Positions 1 to 8,657 are shown, counted from the stretch's first letter. The stretch: DNA of 64,000 bases from Paractinoplanes polyasparticus (GCF_019710575.1 NZ_JAHWFK010000042.1:62001-126000); one strand, 5' to 3'. Notes: generated from the sequence alone by a model not told the origin. Numbers and translations are program-made.

Positions 1-2
1 TG

Positions 3-242
3 GCGGCCCTCGATGACGGCCGGCTCGCCGGTGCCGGGCTCGACGTGCTGGCCGACGAGCCGCCGCCGGCCACCGGCCTGATCGCCCACGAGCGGGTCGT
101 GGTCACCCCGCACAGCGCCTGGTACTCCGAGGAGGCATTCCGCATGTTGAAGGACGACGCCGCACGGGAGGTGGTGCGGGTGCTCGACGGCGAGCCACCC
201 CGCAACCCGGTGAACGACGTGCGCGCCGGAGCCGGCCGGTGA
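3..242 (+). CDS. D-2-hydroxyacid dehydrogenase, C-terminal end (partial)
   Basis: This is the last 79 codons of a gene that begins before the window. The frame is open from base 3 and ends in TGA at 240-242. The residues AGLDVLADEP followed by VVVTPHSAW match the end of the NAD-binding domain of the D-isomer-specific 2-hydroxyacid dehydrogenases (the H of TPHSAW is the family's catalytic histidine). These enzymes reduce 2-ketoacids with NAD(P)H. The stop overlaps the GTG start of the next gene (GTGA), so the two are translationally coupled in one operon with two alcohol dehydrogenases and a lactonase. The exact substrate cannot be told. Confidence 0.8.
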   Translation, partial: AALDDGRLAGAGLDVLADEPPPATGLIAHERVVVTPHSAWYSEEAFRMLKDDAAREVVRVLDGEPPRNPVNDVRAGAGR

Positions 243-1198
243 AGGCCCTCACCTGGCGGGGCGCCGACGTCGCCGTGGCCGACGTCCCGGCCCCGGCCCG
301 GGCCGCCGGCCGCGCGCTCATCGACGTCGCGTACGCCGGGATCTGCGGCACCGACTTGCACATCTGCGACGGTGAGCACCCGCGGGCCAAGCCCGATCTG
401 ATTATCGGCCACGAGTTCGCCGGGCGGCTCGCCGAACCGGCCGGCGGGCTGGCCGCCGGCACCCCGGTCACTGTCGAACCGTTGCTGTGGTGTGGCCGCT
501 GCCCGGCCTGCCTGCGGGGGGCCCGGCACGTCTGCGAGCGGCTGCGGATGATCGGCATAGACGAGGCGGGAGCGGTGGCCGAGCAGGTTTCCGTCCCGGC
601 CGAGCTGCTCCTGCCGTTGCCCCCGGCGATGGACCTGCGGTTCGGGGCTTTCGTCGAACCGCTCGCCGTGGCAGTGCACGCCGTGCGGCGCAGCCGGCTC
701 CGCCTGGGTGAGGTGGCTGTCGTGGTGGGAGCCGGGCCGATCGGGCTGGCCGTGGCCCTGTGCGCCCGGTTGGCCGGAGCCGCCGAGGTGCTCGTGGTGG
801 AGCCGGCCGCCATGCGGGGCGAGCGGGCCCGGGCACTCGGGTTCGAGGTGGTCGACAGCGCGGTCGGACAGGTGGTCTTCGATACCGCGGCGGTGCCATC
901 GGTAGCCGCTTCGACAACCGGGTGGGTGGAGCCCGGGGGCCGGATCGTGTTCGTGGGGGTGTATGCCCGGCCGGCTCCGGTCGATCTGCAGCGGGTCACA
1001 TTCGCCGAGCTCGAGATGATCGGCACGCGGGTCTATGAGCGCGACGACCTGCGGACAGCGATCCGTCTGCTCGACACCGGCGCGTTCGACCCGCGGCCCT
1101 TGCTGACCCGGACCCTGCCGCTGCGGGCGGCGGACACCGCGTTGGACCTGCTGCGCTCGGGATCGGAGATCAAGGTGCTGATCGAGGTGGCGTCGTGA
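239..1198 (+). CDS. Zinc-dependent MDR alcohol dehydrogenase (polyol/threonine dehydrogenase-like)
   Basis: A 319-residue cytoplasmic medium-chain dehydrogenase. Catalytic zinc ligands are visible as Cys35 (GICGTD) and His57-Glu58 (GHEF); the structural zinc lobe has Cys84, Cys87, Cys90 and Cys98. A Rossmann motif (VGAGPIGLA) follows near residue 164. The family oxidises secondary alcohols of sugars, polyols or threonine with NAD(P)+. It is slightly short because the C-terminal domain is compact. The GTG start overlaps the upstream stop and the TGA overlaps the GTG of the next gene, a tight operon. The context of two such enzymes plus an SMP-30 lactonase and an IclR regulator points to sugar or sugar-acid oxidation; the substrate is unknown. 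Confidence 0.85.
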   Translation: MKALTWRGADVAVADVPAPARAAGRALIDVAYAGICGTDLHICDGEHPRAKPDLIIGHEFAGRLAEPAGGLAAGTPVTVEPLLWCGRCPACLRGARHVCERLRMIGIDEAGAVAEQVSVPAELLLPLPPAMDLRFGAFVEPLAVAVHAVRRSRLRLGEVAVVVGAGPIGLAVALCARLAGAAEVLVVEPAAMRGERARALGFEVVDSAVGQVVFDTAAVPSVAASTTGWVEPGGRIVFVGVYARPAPVDLQRVTFAELEMIGTRVYERDDLRTAIRLLDTGAFDPRPLLTRTLPLRAADTALDLLRSGSEIKVLIEVAS

Positions 1199-2178
1199 AG
1201 GCGTTGGTGAAGACCGCGGCCGGCGTGGGGCATCTGGAGCTGGCCGACGTGCCCGAGCCGCAGGCCCGGCCCGGGTGGGTGGTGCTGGCCGTCCGGTACG
1301 GCGGCATCTGCGGCACCGACCTGCACATCGCGGCCGACCGGCACCCGTACTACCCGCCGGTGGTGCTGGGTCACGAGTTCGTCGGCGCGATCGAGGCGGT
1401 GGGTGACGGGGTGACCGGGTGGTCGGCCGGCGACCGGGTGGTCTGCGAGCCGCACGCGTTGTTCTGCGGCCACTGCGACCAGTGCCGGCGCGGGCTGGTT
1501 CGGCTGTGCACCTCCAAGCGGGCGCCCGGCTGGGGGATCGACGGAGCGTTCGCGCCCTACGTCGCCGTGCCGGTCGCCCTGCTGCACCGGGTGCCGGACG
1601 AGGTGCCGGACGAACGGGCCGCCGGGTGCGAGCCGGCCGCGGTCGCCGCCCGCGCTCTCAACCGCGTCGGGATCGGTCCGGGGGACCGGGTGGCCGTTCT
1701 CGGACCGGGCCCCATCGGCATCCTGGCCGCGCTGCAGGCCTCCGCCCGGGGTGCCGACCGGGCCGTCCTCATCGGACGCGACGTCGAATCGGGCCGGATG
1801 AGGACGGCCGCCGGCTTGGGCCTGGAATGCGCGACCGGCATCGACGGCGAGGTCGACGTTGTGGTCGACACCACCGGGTCGAACGCGGCCGTCACGGCCG
1901 GCATCGCCGCGCTGCGCCGCGCCGGGAAGCTGGTCACTGTCGGGGTCGGCGACGATACGTTCGCGATTCCTTGGCGGGACACGCTTTTCCGCTCGGTGGA
2001 CGTCAAGTTCAGCTTCAGTTCAGGGTACGACGACTGGCGCGGCGTGCTCAGCCTGATGCGCCGCGGCGCCTTGCCGGCCGAGCGGCTCACGAGCGTGTTC
2101 GACCTGGCCGACTGGGAGCGGGCGTTCGCCGCTGTGGCCGATCGCCGGGTCAGCAAGGCCCTGGTGAGGCCTCGGTGA
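1195..2178 (+). CDS. Second zinc-dependent MDR alcohol dehydrogenase
   Basis: A 327-residue paralogue of the preceding gene. Zinc ligands are Cys39 and His60-Glu61 at the active site and Cys91, Cys94, Cys97 and Cys105 in the structural lobe. The nucleotide-binding turn is VLGPGPIGI near residue 167. The GTG start lies inside the previous stop (GTGA) and its own TGA overlaps the next GTG. Two consecutive dehydrogenases of this family usually act on different carbons or successive intermediates of one carbohydrate path; that reading is inference. Confidence 0.85.
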   Translation: MKALVKTAAGVGHLELADVPEPQARPGWVVLAVRYGGICGTDLHIAADRHPYYPPVVLGHEFVGAIEAVGDGVTGWSAGDRVVCEPHALFCGHCDQCRRGLVRLCTSKRAPGWGIDGAFAPYVAVPVALLHRVPDEVPDERAAGCEPAAVAARALNRVGIGPGDRVAVLGPGPIGILAALQASARGADRAVLIGRDVESGRMRTAAGLGLECATGIDGEVDVVVDTTGSNAAVTAGIAALRRAGKLVTVGVGDDTFAIPWRDTLFRSVDVKFSFSSGYDDWRGVLSLMRRGALPAERLTSVFDLADWERAFAAVADRRVSKALVRPR

Positions 2179-3062
2179 TCAGGCGTACGGCGAGGGCCGT
2201 CACCGATACGCGGGCCGAGCACGCCGAAGGGCCGGCCTGGGACGCGCGTCACGACGAACTGCTGTGGGTGGATCAGTTCGCCGGGCTGGTCCACCGGGCC
2301 CGGTACGCCGAGGGGGAGCTGCGCCCGGTCCGGACGTACGAAGTGGGCCGGCCGGTGGGTGCTGTGGTGCCCATCGCCGGTGAGGACGGCTGGATGCTGG
2401 CCGCCGGCGCCGGATTCATGCGCCTGTCGGCCGACGGCCGGACCAGGGTGATGGCCGAGCCGGAGGAAGCGGTCCGTGACACCAACCGGATGAACGACGG
2501 CAAGTGCGACCCGCGCGGCCGTTTCTACGCCGGCAGCATGGCCTGGTCGAAAAGGCCCGGTGCCGGTTCGCTGTACCGCTATGACGGCACGGTCCGTACC
2601 ATCCTGCGGGACGTCACCATCTCCAACGGCATGGCCTGGTCGGCGGCCGGCGATCGGATGTACTACATCGACACCCCGACCGGGCAGGTGGACGTGTTCA
2701 CCGTGGACGAGGACGGCGAGCCGGTCGGTCGGCGGCCGGCGTTCGTGATCGACCCGGCTGACGGCGCACCCGACGGGATGTGCATCGACGACGAGGACTG
2801 CCTCTGGGTAGCCCTGTGGGGTGGCGGCCAGGTCTGCCGGTATGCCCCGACCGGCGAGAAGCTGGCGAGCGTCGAGGTGCCGGCGCCGCAGGTCTCCAGT
2901 TGCGCGTTCGGCGGGAAAACGTTGTTCATCACCACGTCGCAGGAGGGATACGACCCCGCCGACTCGGATCGGTACCCGGGCGCCGGGCGGCTCTATGCCA
3001 TCGACCTGCCGGTCGGCGGTCCGGCCGCCGCGCCGCTACATGCCGGTCTTGACCTCGCGTAG
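2175..3062 (+). CDS. SMP-30/gluconolactonase family lactonase
   Basis: A 295-residue six-bladed beta-propeller lactonase. Diagnostic family segments are the metal-site motif NDGKCDPRGRFYAG, ISNGMAWS, and PDGMCIDDEDCLWVA. The family hydrolyses aldono-lactones, the product expected from the upstream dehydrogenases, to open sugar acids. I chose the GTG at 2175, which overlaps the previous stop in the same GTGA style as the other genes of the operon; the frame is open far upstream but only by overlap with the previous gene. The last 27 bases overlap the 3' end of the convergent IclR gene. Confidence 0.87.
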   Translation: MIRRTARAVTDTRAEHAEGPAWDARHDELLWVDQFAGLVHRARYAEGELRPVRTYEVGRPVGAVVPIAGEDGWMLAAGAGFMRLSADGRTRVMAEPEEAVRDTNRMNDGKCDPRGRFYAGSMAWSKRPGAGSLYRYDGTVRTILRDVTISNGMAWSAAGDRMYYIDTPTGQVDVFTVDEDGEPVGRRPAFVIDPADGAPDGMCIDDEDCLWVALWGGGQVCRYAPTGEKLASVEVPAPQVSSCAFGGKTLFITTSQEGYDPADSDRYPGAGRLYAIDLPVGGPAAAPLHAGLDLA

Positions 3063-3794
3063 TCGCGCGCCCAGGGCGTCCGCCGCCGCCTGCACGTCCG
3101 CACCCAGTTCGGCCAGCCGGTCGTCGGGGATCCGTTGCAGCGGCACGGACAGGCTGATCCCGGCGGCGGGCCAGCCCGGCGCGCTGACCGCCGCCCCGGC
3201 ACAGCGAACGCCGGCGGTGGACTCTTCGTTGTCGATGGAATAACCGCGGCGGCGCGTCTCACCCAGATCGCGCAGCAGCGCCGGCATGCCGGCCAGAGTC
3301 TGCGGGGTCAGCGGGAGCAGCTTGCCCGGATAGAGCTCCCGGACCTCCGAATCGGGGAGGAGCGACAGCAGCGCCTTGCCGATGCCGGTGGCGTACGCGA
3401 TGACGCGGACCCCGGTCGCAGTGGTGAGGCGAACCGGTTGCGAGGACTCCAGACGCTCCAGATAGAGCACGTCACCGTGGTCGAGGATGCCGAGGTGGCA
3501 CGTTTCGTTGTGCCGCCGGACCAGATCGCGCAGTATCGGCTCCGCCAGCCGGAGCAGACCAGCCCGGACGGGATAGGCCGAACCCACCTCGAAGGCCGTC
3601 AGGCCGACCCGATAGCGACCGTTCTGGTCGCGCACGACGAAACCGGTTTCCTCGAGTGTCGCCAGCAGATTGTGGGCGCTGGCCTTGGGAAGCTCGGATG
3701 CCTTGTGCAGCTCACCGAAAGTCATCGGCGTGGGACTGATGGCGATGGTCCGGAGCAGAGCGAGGGCTCGCTCCACGGTCCGCACTGTTCGCAT
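3036..3794 (-). CDS. IclR family transcriptional regulator
   Basis: A 252-residue regulator of normal family length. An N-terminal winged helix (VERALALLRTIA through LPKASAHNLLATLEETGFV, residues about 7-52) is followed by the IclR effector-binding domain, with characteristic AYATGIGKALLS and GYSIDNEE segments. IclR proteins bind small acids or sugars and often control the adjacent catabolic operon. It converges on the dehydrogenase/lactonase operon, overlapping its end by 27 bp, so regulation of that operon is likely but not shown. The end of its region at 3794 sits close to a decayed LuxR gene. Confidence 0.9.
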   Translation of the reverse strand: MRTVRTVERALALLRTIAISPTPMTFGELHKASELPKASAHNLLATLEETGFVVRDQNGRYRVGLTAFEVGSAYPVRAGLLRLAEPILRDLVRRHNETCHLGILDHGDVLYLERLESSQPVRLTTATGVRVIAYATGIGKALLSLLPDSEVRELYPGKLLPLTPQTLAGMPALLRDLGETRRRGYSIDNEESTAGVRCAGAAVSAPGWPAAGISLSVPLQRIPDDRLAELGADVQAAADALGARLREVKTGM

Positions 3795-3831
3795 AAGCGA
3801 ACTCTATACGAAGGCGACCGGAGGAATCGTC

Positions 3832-3974
3832 GTGAAGAAGCTTCCGAGCGCCGTGCGCAGCACCGAACTTCTCGGCCCGGAGGGCCTGCTCAGTCATCTC
3901 GAACCACTCGACGCCTCAACTTGCGCATCCGTTCGCACGTGGTGGCCTACGCCGTCCGGGCCGGCATCCTTCAG
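3832..3974 (+). pseudogene. Internally deleted LuxR-type orphan regulator remnant
   Basis: Two ends of the orphan LuxR family found intact at 11399, 20416 and 21550 survive here. A GGAGGAA ribosome site precedes GTG 3832, and about 28 codons follow that resemble the family N-terminus (VKKLPSAVRSTELLGPEGLL against VEQFRVAVQGTDPLSHEGLI). From 3912, in a different frame, come the last 20 or so codons of the family (RLNLRIRSHVVAYAVRAGIL). About 150 codons between them are gone and the frame is shifted. It cannot encode a working regulator. Confidence 0.75.
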
Positions 3975-4128
3975 ACCCCCTCGACTACCAGGGCAGAGGT
4001 TCCCGGTCATCGGGGCAATGCGGCGAGTAACAACTCCCCTCGACCAAGCTGCTCGGGTGAACTCAGTTGCCGGCGTTGACAGGGCGTACGCGGTCGCCGG
4101 CCGAGCCCACTCGAGGCGAGGAGCACAA

Positions 4129-4503
4129 GTGAACGAGAACGAGTCGGTTCCTTTCTTCGGGGAGGCCCTGCTCCGTCTGGCCAACGAGGGCCGGTTGGTC
4201 GTCGACGCGACCCAGGCCGATGAGGCCATAGCCGGTCTTGAACACTCCCTGGCACAGGTAAAATCGCGGTTACGAGTCCTTCGTTTCTGGCGGGACCAGG
4301 TGACTACGCGGATCGATGAATTGCCCGATGAACTCAGATCGTTCGTCGTGGAGGCACTGTTCGCCGATCAGGTCGCTCCCGGTCAACTGGAACGAGCCGC
4401 AGCGGAGTTCCCGAAATACATCCAAGCTCTGCGTCGGGCGCGGACGTCGTCAGGGCCGGCGACCAGCAGAGCATGGCGTGGACATCGTCTTCAGCACCCC
4501 TGA
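4129..4503 (+). CDS. Small helical protein of unknown function
   Basis: A 124-residue protein that I do not recognise. It starts at GTG 4129 behind a GAGGCGAGGAG ribosome-binding stretch. Residues about 10-105 are rich in Ala, Leu, Glu and Arg and are predicted helical, with a heptad-like stretch around ADEAIAGLEHSLAQVKSRL; no signal peptide or membrane segment is seen. The last 17 residues (SGPATSRAWRGHRLQHP) look unlike the rest and may be an extension into non-coding sequence. It lies between the LuxR remnant and a truncated regulator. Confidence 0.5.
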   Translation: MNENESVPFFGEALLRLANEGRLVVDATQADEAIAGLEHSLAQVKSRLRVLRFWRDQVTTRIDELPDELRSFVVEALFADQVAPGQLERAAAEFPKYIQALRRARTSSGPATSRAWRGHRLQHP

Positions 4504-4506
4504 GGC

Positions 4507-5043
4507 GTGCCTGATGGACTGCCATCGCCCCCGTCGCCAGGATCCCCAACGTTGTCACCCATGTATGAGCAGTCGCAACGACCGGCGAACTTCGGTCGCT
4601 TCACGTTCCTCGACCCGCGCGCGGAGACGTTCTACCGAGAATGGGATGACGCCGCGGCGCAGACCGTCGCTCTGCTGCGCGCCGAGGCCGGACGAGCTCC
4701 GTACGATCGTCTTCTCATCGACCTCGTTGGTGAGCTTTCGACCCGCAGCGAGACGTTCCGGCAGCTCTGGGCCGCGCACGACGTTCGCGAGCACCGCGCC
4801 GGGGTCAGGAGCGTGCGCCATCCGGTCGTCGGCGATCCCGAGCTCGGCTGCGAGGGCATGGAGCTCACCAACGATCGCGGACTGCTCCTGATCGCTTACG
4901 CGCCGACCGACCAGCCGTCCGAGGACGGCTTACGCCTGCTCGCGAGCTGGTCCGTAGCGGACGCGGTGACCACCGGAGAGCCATTCGACCGACCCCGAGC
5001 GAGACACCTTCATTTGACGTATGTGCTCCCGGGCTCCAGGTGA
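4507..5043 (+). pseudogene. MmyB-type XRE regulator lacking its DNA-binding domain
   Basis: The 178-residue frame carries the C-terminal ligand-binding (MmyB-like) domain found behind a helix-turn-helix in actinobacterial XRE regulators. Recognisable landmarks are FLDPRAETFYREW, LVGELSTRSETFRQLWA and HDVREHRAGVRSVRHPVVG, ending with a LRLLASW segment. The roughly 90-residue N-terminal HTH is absent: upstream of FGRFTFLDPRA there is only low-complexity proline/serine sequence. An ATG at 4561 could give a shorter product. I treat it as a truncated gene; a stand-alone sensor domain is possible but less likely. Confidence 0.65.
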
Positions 5044-5087
5044 GAGGCTGGGCCGGATCACCTGAGCGCCACGGTCGGGAGGAAGTC

Positions 5088-5381
5088 ATGACAACCGTCG
5101 AACTTACTCGATTTCGGGTCGAGCCCGGTCGGTCCGCTGACCTGTTGCGGACCCGACCGGGCATGCTGGCTGACTTTCGGGCCGACCGCACTGGTTTTCT
5201 CGACGCCCGACTGGTGGAACTTCCCGGGGATCAATGGCTCGACATCGTGACGTGGCGAAGCTCAGAGGATTTCGCCGCTTCCCGGGCCAAGGGCGCCAAT
5301 CTCCCGGGGATCCGCGCCTTCTTCGACGTCATCGCGGAACTTGTGAGCGCCGAGGAAGGCACTGAGCCAGCGATCACGTAG
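5088..5381 (+). CDS. Antibiotic biosynthesis monooxygenase (ABM) domain protein
   Basis: A 97-residue single ABM-fold (dimeric alpha-beta barrel) protein. The start ATG 5088 is preceded by GGGAGGAAG. The order TVELTRFRVEPG, then DFRADRTGFLDARLVEL, then WLDIVTWRSSEDF matches this fold, whose members are cofactor-free oxygenases, haem-degrading enzymes or stress-response proteins. No partner enzyme is coupled to it and the substrate is unknown. Confidence 0.7.
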   Translation: MTTVELTRFRVEPGRSADLLRTRPGMLADFRADRTGFLDARLVELPGDQWLDIVTWRSSEDFAASRAKGANLPGIRAFFDVIAELVSAEEGTEPAIT

Positions 5382-5547
5382 GCCGCGTTCCCGGCGGGAA
5401 GGTCACCGGAGAGGCAACGTCGGCTCGGGTCAGTACGGCCGGAGGTCCCGTCCGGTCGCAGTCCCGGGGCAAACGCCGAAGTAGATTCGGCCTCTGCCGG
5501 CTATCCAGGGGATTGCCCGAACGACGTTCGGAATCTGGCCGTCGGAC

Positions 5548-6006
5548 ATGTCCACCCGGCTACATTTCGTCGCTGTGTCTATCGAAACGGAAAACGGACG
5601 ACCAGCGACCAAGCTGGTCGTCGTGGTCGACGAAACGCTCACCTCCGGTCACGCCGTCAACGCCGCAGCCGTGCTGGGGCTCGCCATCGGCGGCCGGCTC
5701 ACGGATTCTCTCGGCCTCGACGGCAAGGACGCCTCCGGCCAGGTGCATCTGGGCCTGAACACCCACCCCGTGCCGGTCGTCACGGCGGGCCAGGAGCAGC
5801 TGCGCGAGCTGTACCGCAAAGCAACCGAGCGCCCGGACCTGCTTGTCGTCGGATTCAACGAGGTCGCCCGGCGCGCCCGCGTGTACGAGGACTACCTGGC
5901 GACGCTCGCCGAGACCCCCGGCGATGACGTCGACTACGCCGGCGTCGCGGTATTCGGCCCGCGCAACCGAGTCACTGCGCTGACGAAGCGATTCCCGCTG
6001 CTGTGA
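5548..6006 (+). CDS. DUF2000 family protein
   Basis: A 152-residue cytoplasmic protein. The N-terminal KLVVVVDETLTSGHAVNAAA segment and the C-terminal YAGVAVFGPRNRV segment are typical of DUF2000, a small family with a peptidyl-tRNA-hydrolase-2-like fold and no settled function. It starts at ATG 5548. It is followed after 37 bp by an amino-acid permease and then a LysR gene, suggesting one transcription unit. Confidence 0.7.
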   Translation: MSTRLHFVAVSIETENGRPATKLVVVVDETLTSGHAVNAAAVLGLAIGGRLTDSLGLDGKDASGQVHLGLNTHPVPVVTAGQEQLRELYRKATERPDLLVVGFNEVARRARVYEDYLATLAETPGDDVDYAGVAVFGPRNRVTALTKRFPLL

Positions 6007-6043
6007 CGGTGGATACCGGATCGGCAAGCCGGGGAGAGTCCTG

Positions 6044-7321
6044 ATGGCAAGGCATCGGCTGGGGTTGGTCGAGGGCACTGTGCTGTTCATCGGGGCGGTC
6101 CTGGGCCCCGGGGTCATGGTTCTGCCGGCGCTCGCGGCACGAGCCGCGGGACCGGCCTCGATCCTGGCGTGGGTCGTGTTGCTGGTGTTCAGCGTGCCGG
6201 TGGCCGCCGCGTTCGCGGCCCTCGGCGCGCGCCATCCCGACGGTGGCGGTGTCGCCACCTTTGTCTCCCGCGCCTTCGGTCCTCGTCTCGCCGCCCCGGT
6301 CGGCTGGTGGTTCTTCTTCGTCGTGCCGGTCGGGGTCCTGGCCGGGGCGCTGGTAGGTGGTGAGTATGTCGCGGCGGCACTCGGTGCCGGCCCGGCCACT
6401 GCGCTGTGGATCGGGGTGGCGATCCTGGCCGCCGCTTTCGGCACCAACTACGTCGGACTGCACCTGTCCGGACGGGTGCAGTTGGCGATGGTTGTCGTGC
6501 TGACTGTGCTGCTGCTGGTCACCGTGATCGTCACGGCGCCCACCAGCCGTGCAGTGAACTTCACGCCGTTCGCCCCGCACGGCTGGGCCGCTGTCGGCGC
6601 GGCCGCCACCGTGCTGTTCTATGCCTTCTCCGGCTGGGAGGCGGCAAGTCACCTGTCCGCCGAGTTCCGCGATCCGCGCCGCCATCTGCCCCTGGCGACC
6701 GGACTGACATTGGTCCTCGTCTCGTTGCTCTATCTGTCGCTGACCATCACCACCGTGGGCGTCCTCGGCGTCGGTGCGGCGGCCACGTCGGTGCCGCTGA
6801 GCCTGATGCTGGAAGCCGCCTTCGGGCCGGCCGGTCGGGTGGTCACCGCTGTCGCGGCGGTCTTCCTGAGCTTCATAGCGGTGAACACGTACATCGCCGG
6901 CGGGGCTCGGCTGGGGGCGGCGCTGGGACGAGACGGCGCGCTGCCGCGGGCTTTGGCGAAAGGCGGCACTGCCGGTGACGTGCCGCGGCGCAGCCTTACC
7001 GTGCAGGTGGCCCTGTGTGCGATCGCCGTCTTCGTCACTTGGCAGCTGACGATCGATTTGGACGGCCTCATGCGGGTCACCTCCGCGTGTCTCGCGGCTG
7101 TTTCCTTCGCCGGGATGGCCGCCGCTCACCGGCTGCTGCCTCGAGGCTCCCTCTCGTGGTACGGCGCCCTCGCCGGCCTGGCTTTCACCGCATTGGTCCT
7201 GGTGTTCTGCGGCCTACTGCTGATCATCCCGATCGTTCTGGGCCTGGGCGCGCTCGTCACCGTACGGTCGGCGCCGCGGGCCCGTCCGGCCGACGTGGCC
7301 GGAACTCAGGTCGAAGGATAA
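6044..7321 (+). CDS. APC superfamily amino-acid permease
   Basis: A 425-residue integral membrane protein with about 12 hydrophobic segments. The first helix carries the APC substrate-site signature (GTVLFIGAVLGPGVMVLPALAA). A ribosome site GGGGAGAG precedes ATG 6044. APC permeases import amino acids or amines by proton symport or exchange. Its stop lies 2 bp before the next LysR start, so permease and regulator are probably co-transcribed. The transported solute cannot be predicted. Confidence 0.85.
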   Translation: MARHRLGLVEGTVLFIGAVLGPGVMVLPALAARAAGPASILAWVVLLVFSVPVAAAFAALGARHPDGGGVATFVSRAFGPRLAAPVGWWFFFVVPVGVLAGALVGGEYVAAALGAGPATALWIGVAILAAAFGTNYVGLHLSGRVQLAMVVVLTVLLLVTVIVTAPTSRAVNFTPFAPHGWAAVGAAATVLFYAFSGWEAASHLSAEFRDPRRHLPLATGLTLVLVSLLYLSLTITTVGVLGVGAAATSVPLSLMLEAAFGPAGRVVTAVAAVFLSFIAVNTYIAGGARLGAALGRDGALPRALAKGGTAGDVPRRSLTVQVALCAIAVFVTWQLTIDLDGLMRVTSACLAAVSFAGMAAAHRLLPRGSLSWYGALAGLAFTALVLVFCGLLLIIPIVLGLGALVTVRSAPRARPADVAGTQVEG

Positions 7322-7323
7322 CG

Positions 7324-8190
7324 ATGGAGCTGCGCTACCTGGTCGCCTTCGTCGCCGTGGCGGAAGAGCTGCACTTCGGCCGGGCCGCTCGTCGGCTGCG
7401 GATGGCTCAGCCGCCGCTGAGCCAGACGATTCGTAAGCTGGGGAGAGAACTCGGCGTGCGACTGTTCGAGCGCAGCACCCGCTGGGTGCGATTGACCAGT
7501 GTGGACGATACGTTTCTTGAGCCCGCCCGTCGGGTGCTCGAGGACGTCGATGTGGCGACGCGGGCTGCCAGGTCAGCCGGGGCCAGCGAGTACGGACAGG
7601 TCGTCATCGGTTTGGCGGGGTGTCGAGTCATGCGATGTTGTCCCAGTTGGCCCGGGCGGTCAAGATCGCCCATCCGCGGGCTCGATCTGGTGATGAGAGA
7701 GCACAAGCATGCCAACCGGGCCCTCGAGAGAGTTGCCAACGGGACGCTCGAGCTCGGCTTCGTCCGGATGCCGGTCAGCCGGCCCGGCCTGCGAACCCGG
7801 GTCGTCGGCAACGACCATCTCGTCTGCGCGCTCCCGAAACACCATCGGCTGGCCGGCAAGGAGGAGATCGATCTCCAGGATCTGACACATGAATCGTTCG
7901 TCAGCCTTCCCGCAAATGTTGGATCGACGCTGCGGGATGTGATGATACGGACCTGCGATCAGGTCGGCTTTACGCCCAGGGTCGTGCCGGAGGCGCCGGA
8001 CTCGAACACGGTCCTGGCTCTGGTATCGGCTGGTACAGGCGTGACCTTGACATCGAAATCGGTGGAACGCGCGCTGCCCGGGGTCCTCCCCGTGAGTTAC
8101 CCGGGGTCGCACTCTTTGCCCATGGGCAACGGTGGACTCGTCGACATGCGGGTCGGCTCGGCTCACTCAGGGAGCCGGTACGGGAGCTGA
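7324..8190 (+). CDS. LysR family regulator, damaged copy of a three-member paralogue set
   Basis: 288 residues. Residues 1-76 contain the winged helix and linker and closely match LysR genes at 31875 and 39933. Two problems follow. Between about 7617 and 7680 the translation differs completely from the paralogues, yet the neighbouring frame gives the expected VSSHAMLSQLARAV; a missing G in one G-run and an extra G in a later one would explain this. After about residue 250 (SKSVERALPG) the C-terminus no longer matches and the protein ends early. It may be decaying, or the first change may be a sequencing artefact. It follows the permease by 2 bp and precedes a RidA-like gene. Confidence 0.7.
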   Translation: MELRYLVAFVAVAEELHFGRAARRLRMAQPPLSQTIRKLGRELGVRLFERSTRWVRLTSVDDTFLEPARRVLEDVDVATRAARSAGASEYGQVVIGLAGCRVMRCCPSWPGRSRSPIRGLDLVMREHKHANRALERVANGTLELGFVRMPVSRPGLRTRVVGNDHLVCALPKHHRLAGKEEIDLQDLTHESFVSLPANVGSTLRDVMIRTCDQVGFTPRVVPEAPDSNTVLALVSAGTGVTLTSKSVERALPGVLPVSYPGSHSLPMGNGGLVDMRVGSAHSGSRYGS

Positions 8191-8252
8191 GGAGCCGGCG
8201 ACGCAACCGGCCGGCGCGGGCAAGAGTCGATGTCAATTGTTAGGAGCATATT

Positions 8253-8657
8253 GTGACTGTTTTGCTTTCCAATCCTGATGGGCACGTTCAGGTTCCGATC
8301 TATCATCACGTCGCGGTCGCGACCGGCGCCAGACACATCTTTATCGCCGGTCAGGTCGCTTGGGACGAAAATGGCGTTCTCGTGGCGCCGGGTGACCTCG
8401 CCGGTCAGGTCGCTCAGGTCTATCGAAATGTGGCCAGGGCTTTGCAGTCCGCGGGGGCGACATTCCACGATGTCGTCCGCATAACTTGGTATGCCGCGGG
8501 GTGGAAGAAAGACATGTACGACGACTTCGCCGCAGGTATCCAACAGGCCGCACAAGAGTTTGATCTGGCCACCCCACCACTCGCTTTGATCGGCGTCGAC
8601 ATTCTTTTCGAGCCCGGCATCCTTATTGAGGCCGAGGTCACGGCAGTCGTCGCCTGA
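8253..8657 (+). CDS. Rid/YjgF family protein without the catalytic arginine
   Basis: A 134-residue protein of the trimeric Rid fold. Start GTG 8253 is preceded by TAGGAG. FIAGQVAWDENG and the terminal PGILIEAEVTAVV strand are typical. In archetypal RidA an arginine in the V-A-R-L segment performs 2-aminoacrylate/imine hydrolysis; here the aligned segment is GVDILFEPG, so the arginine is missing. It is therefore not expected to be a canonical enamine deaminase and belongs to the non-archetypal Rid subfamilies, which often sit in catabolic or biosynthetic operons. Confidence 0.8.
   Translation: MTVLLSNPDGHVQVPIYHHVAVATGARHIFIAGQVAWDENGVLVAPGDLAGQVAQVYRNVARALQSAGATFHDVVRITWYAAGWKKDMYDDFAAGIQQAAQEFDLATPPLALIGVDILFEPGILIEAEVTAVVA

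Noticed and set aside
1419-2174. Upstream extension of the SMP-30 frame through the second alcohol dehydrogenase gene.
   Set aside because: The extension has no similarity to lactonases and overlaps a well-supported gene; the GTG at 2175 fits the operon's GTGA overlaps.
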